A stretch of 64,000 bases of DNA from the NCBI RefSeq assembly GCF_019740355.2, contig NZ_CP091819.1, positions 3,410,001-3,474,000 of the forward strand, written 5' to 3'. This DNA comes from Paracrocinitomix mangrovi (GTDB lineage: Bacteria > Bacteroidota > Bacteroidia > Flavobacteriales_D > Crocinitomicaceae). Made by a program: the position numbers and the translations under genes. Under the pieces are notes generated by a model that saw only the letters and a program-made list of their open reading frames with translations, was not told where the DNA came from and searched no databases. Below are positions 55,201-61,436 of the stretch, piece after piece. Position 1 is the stretch's first letter, and each line of letters begins with the position of its first letter.

Positions 55201-57100
55201 CTGATCCTAAGAAGTATACATAGGCATACGGGTCATTTGAATCAGATGCATTTTCCATTTTTACTTGTAAAAAGTGATTGTTAGCATCTACATAAACCTG
55301 ATATATTCTTTCTTCACCATTTGTAACAACTGGTGAACATGAGAAAGATGAATAATTGTTATTGTCTCCAAGAGTGGTTTCGCCTACGAATTGGTCTCCA
55401 CATTCTGCAACCACTGGATTGTTGTTTGAAATCACTACAAAATCAAATAGACATACATCAGTGTTTCCTGTTCCGTCGGTAACTTTTAGTAATACTTCTT
55501 GACTACCTGCATTGATAATGGTAGACGGGTTAGGTGATTGAAAAAAAGTTAATCCTGCTGAGCAACCGTCATTAACAACCAAACCTGAAATGTAATTTGG
55601 AAGAATTTGATTACACGCTATAAGTGATGTGAGTGTGTCATTATTGGGACAGTTGGTGATTTGAGGTCCACATACCGGGATATCTGTACACTGAAAACTT
55701 GCCACAAAGAAATCTCTTAAGCCTTTCCATTGAATTTCAGCTATTGGTTGAGTTCCTACAAAGAAATCGCTATTAAAATGACCACCATAACTTGTGCGAG
55801 TTCCATTGCTGTGGATAGCTTTAGCTAGTTCATCATCTGCTCCTATGTCTTTAAAAACCCAGTTTAATGTTCCAACATTATCATATGAAGCTACAAATAG
55901 ATCTTTATTAAAAGCGTGGAGCATGGTTGTGCCACCAAAGTCAACAGAATCCTCAAATTGACCACAAAATTGTATATCTGAACAACTTGCATCTGTTGTT
56001 ATTCCGAATCCTTCATCCATTCCAGGACCTCCATCACTCCATTTGGTTTGAATTACTCCTGAGGTATTGTAGATAGCAATGAAAGCATCTTTTTGTCCAA
56101 CTGTATAGATAGTATCATTATATGTTAATGCTCCAGTTGATGGGCTTTCAACAAATGTACATACGTCGTAACAACCACCTGTAATATATAATGAAGATGA
56201 GGAATAAAAAATATCGTTTGAAGTTGTATTTCCGTTGGCCGATCCTGCGGATGTAGCCCAGTTAACGTTACCATTGGTTTTATCAAAAGAAGTTATCCAA
56301 ATTCCTTCATTTCCATAAGCGGGTAAATCATAATCAGGTGAAGCGGTGAATGTACAAACAGCATTACCATAAGTTCCGGTTGCATACAAGTTGGTACCAT
56401 CAGTTGTAATAGAGCTGGCTAAATCAGCTGAAGTTCCTCCATGAGAAACTGCGTATGAAAAACCTGCAAAAGCAGAGTCTATTCTTGCTACAAAAATATC
56501 ACTTTGACCTGCTGTAGCCGGAAGTGTTGGACCTCCGTTTAAGGTAAGTGCTCCCTGGTGTGTTCCGGTAATGTAGACGAAATCACCATCTCCGGTAACG
56601 GCTGCACCACGACTCTTACCTGTGCTTAAAGGAGTTGCACCAGTGAGGTGAATTGGTATACCTGCAGGAGATATTTTTAATAAAAATAACCCTTCATTTG
56701 AAGAAGAAGGTAGTGATAATCCGGCAAAACTTAAAATAGTATGATTGTGATATCCGGTAACATAAACTGCGCCTATTGCATCTACAAAAATAGATTTGGC
56801 AAATGATTGGTTATTACCATTAGATTGTAAAGCCCAAACAGGGTTTCCATTTACATCATATTTGGCAACGAATACTTGACTTGCTTCTCCAGAGTAAAGA
56901 TTGTCAGAACCAATAGATAAGGGACCTCTAAAGGTTCCGCAGATATATGTGTTACCTGAAGCGTCTACAAAAACATCTTCAACATAATCTTTGAAATTGG
57001 CACCCAAAGTTGCGTTAGCAGCCCAATCAACAGGTGGTTGAGCAGAGGCAGGTACGCTCCACAAGAGAACACTTATTATGGTAAGTATAAATAAACGCAT
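52271..57100 (-). CDS. Giant type-B T9SS surface protein with SBBP-like N-terminus and seven Ig-like repeats
   Basis: A 1609-residue surface protein from the ATG at 57100 (an upstream TTG at 57115 is weaker). The signal peptide ends S-A-S-A-Q. Residues about 30-480 are SBBP-type propeller repeats (V-D-A-S-G-N-T-Y-I-C-G-T-F-R-G). A HYR-like segment and a region near 560-870 with Ca-binding-like D-P-D-G-D-G-I-V follow. Seven tandem units of about 75 residues (C-x-x-D-A-N-P, G-G-x-F, G-E-I-D-L, G-G-P-Y-x-I-T-Y) run to about 1440, and a type-B sorting domain (E-A-V-T-P-N-N-D-G-Q-N-D) ends it. It heads an operon with PorP/SprF and OmpA-type genes. Confidence 0.9.
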   Translation of the reverse strand: MRLFILTIISVLLWSVPASAQPPVDWAANATLGANFKDYVEDVFVDASGNTYICGTFRGPLSIGSDNLYSGEASQVFVAKYDVNGNPVWALQSNGNNQSFAKSIFVDAIGAVYVTGYHNHTILSFAGLSLPSSSNEGLFLLKISPAGIPIHLTGATPLSTGKSRGAAVTGDGDFVYITGTHQGALTLNGGPTLPATAGQSDIFVARIDSAFAGFSYAVSHGGTSADLASSITTDGTNLYATGTYGNAVCTFTASPDYDLPAYGNEGIWITSFDKTNGNVNWATSAGSANGNTTSNDIFYSSSSLYITGGCYDVCTFVESPSTGALTYNDTIYTVGQKDAFIAIYNTSGVIQTKWSDGGPGMDEGFGITTDASCSDIQFCGQFEDSVDFGGTTMLHAFNKDLFVASYDNVGTLNWVFKDIGADDELAKAIHSNGTRTSYGGHFNSDFFVGTQPIAEIQWKGLRDFFVASFQCTDIPVCGPQITNCPNNDTLTSLIACNQILPNYISGLVVNDGCSAGLTFFQSPNPSTIINAGSQEVLLKVTDGTGNTDVCLFDFVVISNNNPVVAECGDQFVGETTLGDNNNYSSFSCSPVVTNGEERIYQVYVDANNHFLQVKMENASDSNDPYAYVYFLGSDCPTNLNCSQIDSFNIATGEFSNNSNYLTFIADGPGTYYIVVDAQVDHIDSYDISFFCTSSGVEFDGTCNVTDDPDGDGIVPSVNGSLIDLTMQPCESVTICHDMYLANLDDWQWVDSISMQLGDCYENINITTLTPDNPPGNNGYFDVNGDWSATYNLGTNTILWEFAHNSGEPWGDGNTGPYNCQLYSNFCFDADITSACANSEGLNIGIAIGDDGGKDGEPQTYVFDVGNSNDFILQDDNPFFSYQSNALCNADPNALPDSVTTSGGIFTADPGIVFTDGASSPTGEIDLTASTIGGPYNITYTVGLCPFDSVVAVNIYPQEDPAFTYPAAAYCQNDANPVATVTGTPGGTFTGPAEIVFVSITTGEIDLAASTAGGPYYITYTTPGPNCINADSVQITINAEDDPAFNYATIDHCAADANATVVSVTTPGGTFSEITANLSINSSTGEVDIVASTVGNYYAVYTTAGICPNTDSVQFNILTEDDPSFSYASAAYCQGDANPIPTISGTAGGTYGGAAEITFVSSTTGEVDLTNSLSGGPYTITYTTPGPDCPNVGTFDVTINAEDDPSFDYGNTLYCTGDSNPIANIIGTAGGTFSSSAGLVLANTSTGEIDIAGSTVGGPYTITYTTPGPDCPNSTDFQVSIAALEDAGFNYTTTSYCSNETDPVPTVNTPGGTFSGAVVFVDSGTGEIDLDATNPGTSLQIIYNSPGPVCPNADTLYLTINALDDPSFNYGDTAFCSTSSVVNATLNGTTGGVFTSSNTEISLNASSGQIDLGASTAGGPYTIQYATTGTCYDSSTVDIYIFDPVAANAGPDQTLFFKYDTDLEAIDPSPAIGVWSFSEGNANIDDINDPLAYISDLQNGTTTLLWTVTNGPCPVETDEVNLIVTSLFIPEAVTPNNDGQNDVFLINGIDLLENTVEIYNRWGQIVYSANNYQNNWDGLDNNGKKLDDDTYFYIITANNMTFKGYVVIKR
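52780..54485 (-). repeat. Seven Ig-like repeats in the 1609-residue protein
   Basis: Seven units of 70-80 residues begin with a variant of (D/E)-D-P-x-F-x-Y and contain Cys, then G-G-x-F/Y, G-E-I-D-L and P-Y-x-I-T-Y. The units have two conserved Cys (x-Y-C-Q and P-x-C-P). The DNA is diverged, so the array is old. Confidence 0.8.
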
Positions 57101-57335
57101 CTTCAAAAACCTCAATAGAGATTCAATTTAAATACTGGTTTAACGTTCTTTTGGTTTCAAGAAAATCACTTTATTTTCTGATTACCCCTTATTAAGTAAT
57201 GTACTGCTAATTACCCTTCCCCAAAGGAGTATTTGCTATCACTGATAGTGATATTAAATGTTTTGGGTAGCAGCAGTGCATCAGACTATGAAAATAACGA
57301 AAATTATGTATGAAAAGTTGAGCCGAGATTAAAAA
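57101..57335. other. Intergenic region upstream of the giant type-B gene
   Basis: 235 bases separate the SiaC-like gene from the ATG at 57100. No clear -7 box is visible on the minus strand. An inverted repeat at 57237-57253 (TATCACT / AGTGATA around GAT) overlaps the 13-base palindrome CTATCACTGATAG (57236-57248). No ORF or RNA gene was seen. Confidence 0.5.
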
Positions 57336-57728
57336 TCAGGAATTTTCCGGGTCAAAAGGTTTAGGTTTTAAGGTAATCATGTCCCCTAAAAGTGCTGCAA
57401 AATCATTTCCGGTTTCTTCCATTTCAATATCATCTTCATCAAAAGCCCAAATAACACTAATTTGTTTTTGATCCTTGAGTTTTTCAAGATTAAGAAGCAT
57501 GTCAATGATAATTTTGGAAGTTGCCGTATTGAAATATTCAAGTTCAAGATAAACGTCAATATTAGAAACATCAGAAGCGAATAGTTCCAAAAGCCAATCT
57601 CTGAATGATAGGTAAAAATCTTTAGCGTCTTCAGGTAAACTGCGTCCAATAATTTCGATCTTACCTGTATCGAGCGATCCTGATATCATTGGGGTTCTAT
57701 GTGTAGCTTCTCTGAAAAATTCAGCCAT
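57336..57728 (-). CDS. SiaC-family (DUF1987) regulatory phosphoprotein
   Basis: A 130-residue protein of the SiaC/DUF1987 family. Conserved features are T-P-M-I near residue 12, the strand G-K-I-E-I-I-G-R-S-L-P-E-D, and the motif Y-F-N-T-A-T-S-K with Thr68, the position phosphorylated in Pseudomonas SiaC, followed by D-x-x-D-I-E-M-E-E-T-G. In that system a kinase (SiaB) phosphorylates SiaC and a PP2C phosphatase (SiaA) reverses it. Here a SpoIIE phosphatase lies four genes upstream. It is the last gene of the signalling operon, 34 bp after its paralogue. No SiaB or SiaD is visible. Confidence 0.85.
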   Translation of the reverse strand: MAEFFREATHRTPMISGSLDTGKIEIIGRSLPEDAKDFYLSFRDWLLELFASDVSNIDVYLELEYFNTATSKIIIDMLLNLEKLKDQKQISVIWAFDEDDIEMEETGNDFAALLGDMITLKPKPFDPENS

Positions 57729-57762
57729 TTTGCGATTATCGACTTTTTAGATGAAAATGTAT

Positions 57763-58173
57763 TTAATCCAGTTTATCTACTTCGTGTAGATTGATGGTGC
57801 ATTTCATTGTCTCCTGGTAATGCTCTCCAATTTCTTTCATTTCAAGATCATCCATTTCGTAGTACCAATCAATTTGCACAACGGTTTTTAAACCAATCAG
57901 TTCATCTAAAAGCATCAGCATTCTTGTGATAACAACAGTAGAACTACTGTTCATATACATAAGGCTAATTTTTACTTGGGTTTTAGGAGCTGGATCGGCG
58001 GCATACTCTGTAAGCCAACGATTAAAATTCCAATAAAACTCTTTGGTGTTTTCAGGAATGGATATACCAGATATTTCAATCAGACCACTTTTTTTGTCCA
58101 ATCGAATATATGGAGTTTTCTTAGTTGCTTCAATTACAACAACATCCCCTTCGTAATTTGCATCTGAACTCAT
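57763..58173 (-). CDS. Second SiaC-family (DUF1987) protein with Ser at the phosphosite
   Basis: A 136-residue paralogue of the adjacent SiaC-like protein, from the ATG at 58173 (TTG 58176 rejected). It keeps T-P-Y-I (about 20-23), S-G-I-S-I-P-E-N-T and D-W-Y-Y-E-M-D-D-L-E-M-K-E-I-G-E. The phosphosite motif reads Y-M-N-S-S-S-T, so Ser76 replaces Thr68 of the neighbour. The two may be substrates for different kinases or act as a competing pair; this is inference. It lies 64 bp after the pseudo-receiver gene. Confidence 0.83.
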   Translation of the reverse strand: MSSDANYEGDVVVIEATKKTPYIRLDKKSGLIEISGISIPENTKEFYWNFNRWLTEYAADPAPKTQVKISLMYMNSSSTVVITRMLMLLDELIGLKTVVQIDWYYEMDDLEMKEIGEHYQETMKCTINLHEVDKLD

Positions 58174-58240
58174 CAAAGGCGAATATAGTTAATATTCGGA
58201 TTTAATGGTATAAATCAGATGAATTTAGCTTGTTTTTTTA

Positions 58241-58642
58241 TTAACCAAAAAGTTGATTAAGGTTGCTGTCGAAAGGAGCTTCATATTGTTTAATAAGACC
58301 TTCAACGTGATCTAACAATAAGATATCCTTTCTAAAATACTTAGTAACACCTCTTTTATAGGCAGTATCAACAACCTCAACATCATTTTGATCTGACACC
58401 ATAACTATTTCGCAGTCTGGTAAAGCTTGTCTAATAATTGGGATTGAATCTAGGCCTGTTCGTCCTTTTAAATTATGTTCGATAAGAACTAGTTGAGGAT
58501 TGTCATAAGGCATGTTGATGCTGGCTTCGTCAAAATTGCTAAAGTGGACAATATCATAATTGCCACTTTTGTTCAATTTTTGGATGAATGTTCGTGCAAA
58601 AAAATAATCGCCGTCTACAACATAAATTTTTTTAATTCTCAT
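58241..58642 (-). CDS. Stand-alone receiver domain lacking the phospho-acceptor Asp
   Basis: A 133-residue CheY-like receiver domain. The N-terminal acid pair region is V-V-D-G-D (Asp10, Asp12), the switch Ser83 follows V-M-V, and Lys105 is in place (Y-F-R-K-D). The phospho-acceptor position is Glu55 (L-V-L-I-E-H-N-L), where active receivers have Asp. Glu here can mimic constant phosphorylation, so it is called a pseudo-receiver. No output domain is attached. It lies 109 bp after the hybrid kinase and 64 bp before the SiaC pair. Confidence 0.85.
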   Translation of the reverse strand: MRIKKIYVVDGDYFFARTFIQKLNKSGNYDIVHFSNFDEASINMPYDNPQLVLIEHNLKGRTGLDSIPIIRQALPDCEIVMVSDQNDVEVVDTAYKRGVTKYFRKDILLLDHVEGLIKQYEAPFDSNLNQLFG

Positions 58643-58751
58643 TAGTTCTCCGCGCTAATCTAAATAGTAGTCCATAGTTTACCCTCTATAAAGTTAGGTA
58701 AATCACGGATGAGCTGAAGGAGCTATTCGATAATTGGTATAAAAAAACCGA

Positions 58752-61403
58752 TTAGTTGCCCTGAATGAAGGAAGATCGTTTTTCGATTATTTCATTGATT
58801 GCCAGTTCCAGTCTTTCTAGAAAGTATTCTCTTTCTCTTTCTGTTGCCTCGCGGTTATCCAATTTCTCCCCTATAATGTGTAATTGAACAAAATCAAACA
58901 TCATAAAGGAAGGCAATAATTTGTGGGCAATTGACTTCATACTATCCACATCATTATTATTAAGGGCTTTTTCAAATTGAATTTTGTCCTTATTTGCCTG
59001 TTCAATGAAAATGTCAAAAAGAGAAATGGCAAATTCTTCATCTCCTTTGGCAAGATTCAATAAACCTGGCATATTTAGTTTTTTCCATTTTGGATCTAAC
59101 TGATCTTTTTTGATTTCTGCTTTAAATGAAAATTGCTTTTGAAGTTCCTTTATAATATCATCAATTTTGAATGGTTTTGGAATAAATCCATTCATTCCGG
59201 CATCAAGACATTTGTTTTGTTCTTCCTCTAGGACATGAGCAGACATTGCAATAATAGGTACCTGGCTAAATTTTCTTATTTCTTTTGTTGCTTCGTATCC
59301 ATCTAAAATAGGCATCTGTAAGTCCATGAATACCACATCAGGATTATGTTCTTTAACAGCATCAATACCTTCGCTACCATTTTTTGCAACGTGATATACC
59401 ACACCTAATTCATCCAATATTTTAGTTGCAAGTTTTACGTTTACAGGATTATCTTCACATATAACTACATGAAGTTCATCAGTAATTAATTCCTTTTTAG
59501 ATTCGGTTTTAGACTCGTTTTTAACAATTGCATTTCCAATTTTTAAAGGAAGCAACACTTCAAATTCAGAGCCTTCTCCTTCCTCAGATCTGGCACTAAT
59601 GGAGCCTCCCATCAGTTGGCAAAGCTGACTTACAATTGATAATCCTAATCCTGTCCCTTTTTGTTTTCTCTGCAAACTAGAATCTACTTGGCTAAAGTTT
59701 TCAAAGATGGTTGCAATCTCTTTTTCAGGAATACCAATTCCGGTATCTTTTATGATGAACTTGATCATCTCCTGATCTTTTTCTACTGTTTTATTGATTT
59801 TTAAACTAACCTCTCCTTTTTCAGTGAATTTGATGGCATTACCAATAAGGTTATTTAATATTTGAGTAAGTCTGATATCATCAAGTTCTAGAAATTCAGG
59901 AATGTTTGAAGAAAATTGTAGACTTAAGTCTATTTGCTTCTCATCTGCTTTGTGTTGATGTAATCTCAGCACCTTTTTAATGGTGTCCATCACCTCAAAT
60001 ACTCTTGGACGCAGTTCTAATTTTCCTGCTTCTATTTTTGTTAAGTCTAATATGTCATTTATAATTACCAAAAGATCTTGCCCTGAATTGCTAATAATAT
60101 CTACATACTCTCTTTGTTCATCCGATAAACTGGTGTTTTTTAGAAGGTCTGCAAATCCAAGCATGGCATTCATTGGTGTACGAATTTCATGACTCATATT
60201 GGCTAAAAACAGAGATTTGAATTCTGCAGATTTTTCAGCTAATTCTCTTGCTTCATTCAATTTTTTCTCTGTTTCAATTCTAGCAGAAATGTCATAAAGG
60301 AAAGTAAGGTCACATGGTTCGTCGTTGTAAAAAATTTCAGTAATTGAAAGTTGAACGGGAATGTCTTCCTGGTCTTTAGTGACGATATGGCTGTCCATGT
60401 GGTCAATTTTACCTTTGCGATAACTTTCTAAGTCTTTTTGATAATTATCAATCCTACTCTTTGATATTAGATCAAAGAAATTCATGTCTTTTAATTCATC
60501 AACCGTAAAGTTGAATAACCTACTACATGCAAGGTTAAGGTCTACTATTTTATTTGTAGCAGTTGAAGTAAGCAAGATTGGAACCTCACTACCGGTAAAT
60601 ACAGATCTGAAATTCCTTTCGTTTTCTCTGATTTTTGCCTCTGCTAATTCTCTTTCAGTAACATTTCTAACAACAAAAGAAGTTCCTACTGTTACTTCTC
60701 CTGACTTTATGGGAGTACATGCTGTTTCTAAATAGATTAGTTGTTCTTTTTGATGGAACTGATCTACCGAGATTACACTTTGACCATTTAACGCTTTTTG
60801 GTTGAGTGGCTCCCATTTTTCAATTAGGAAGTCATCTATGTGTTTAAAAAATGTATCTCCTAACGAAGGTGATTTACCAAAGTCTTTAAAATAATCTTTG
60901 GCTTTTGCATTGATGATAAGAAGTTTTCCTTTTTCATCTAATGACCAAATACCATCAGTAATATTGTCCAGGATGGTTCTCGTATTGGCGTAAATTCCAT
61001 CAAGCCTTTTTTCTAAGTCTTGGCGCAATTTATTTTCCTTTGAGTATCTGATTGCTTCTTTAAAGCTGTCTTCTAGTATAATAGAATTTAAATAGTCACA
61101 ATCAAGGATATCAAACGCGCCATTTTTTAGGGCAGTACGAGTAATTTCATGGCTGGGACTTTTTTCTGTTAAGATGACCGGAATTCCTTCAATCAAACTT
61201 TCCTTGTCAAGCAGGTTTAAGGCACTTTCATCTCCAATAGTTAACTCAGAAAGTATTATTTCATAATCGTTATTTCTGAGTTCATCTTCTGCAGATTTAA
61301 ATGAAGCAACTTCATTGAAACTAACCGCAAGGTTGAAGTTTGTTGACAAATCTTGAAGTTTGACAAAGTTTTTGTGATTGCCTATGTATAGAATTCGGAT
61401 CAT
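58752..61403 (-). CDS. Hybrid histidine kinase with N-terminal pseudo-receiver and Hpt
   Basis: An 883-residue cytoplasmic kinase (no membrane segment seen). Domain order: degenerate receiver (about 1-120; Glu53 replaces the phospho-Asp and the acidic pair is lost), two PAS domains (about 138-250 and 262-375), HisKA with His405 (S-H-E-I-R-T-P-M-N-A-M), HATPase (N-A-I-K-F, D-T-G-I-G-I-P, G-T-G-L-G-L), a full receiver with Asp694 (F-M-D-L-Q-M-P), and Hpt with His827 (A-H-K-L). Internal relay is therefore possible. The ATG is 33 bp after the SpoIIE phosphatase stop. It precedes the pseudo-receiver and SiaC genes. Confidence 0.93.
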   Translation of the reverse strand: MIRILYIGNHKNFVKLQDLSTNFNLAVSFNEVASFKSAEDELRNNDYEIILSELTIGDESALNLLDKESLIEGIPVILTEKSPSHEITRTALKNGAFDILDCDYLNSIILEDSFKEAIRYSKENKLRQDLEKRLDGIYANTRTILDNITDGIWSLDEKGKLLIINAKAKDYFKDFGKSPSLGDTFFKHIDDFLIEKWEPLNQKALNGQSVISVDQFHQKEQLIYLETACTPIKSGEVTVGTSFVVRNVTERELAEAKIRENERNFRSVFTGSEVPILLTSTATNKIVDLNLACSRLFNFTVDELKDMNFFDLISKSRIDNYQKDLESYRKGKIDHMDSHIVTKDQEDIPVQLSITEIFYNDEPCDLTFLYDISARIETEKKLNEARELAEKSAEFKSLFLANMSHEIRTPMNAMLGFADLLKNTSLSDEQREYVDIISNSGQDLLVIINDILDLTKIEAGKLELRPRVFEVMDTIKKVLRLHQHKADEKQIDLSLQFSSNIPEFLELDDIRLTQILNNLIGNAIKFTEKGEVSLKINKTVEKDQEMIKFIIKDTGIGIPEKEIATIFENFSQVDSSLQRKQKGTGLGLSIVSQLCQLMGGSISARSEEGEGSEFEVLLPLKIGNAIVKNESKTESKKELITDELHVVICEDNPVNVKLATKILDELGVVYHVAKNGSEGIDAVKEHNPDVVFMDLQMPILDGYEATKEIRKFSQVPIIAMSAHVLEEEQNKCLDAGMNGFIPKPFKIDDIIKELQKQFSFKAEIKKDQLDPKWKKLNMPGLLNLAKGDEEFAISLFDIFIEQANKDKIQFEKALNNNDVDSMKSIAHKLLPSFMMFDFVQLHIIGEKLDNREATEREREYFLERLELAINEIIEKRSSFIQGN

Positions 61404-61436
61404 TTGGAAATGAAAATTTAAGCATTTAAAGTGAAA

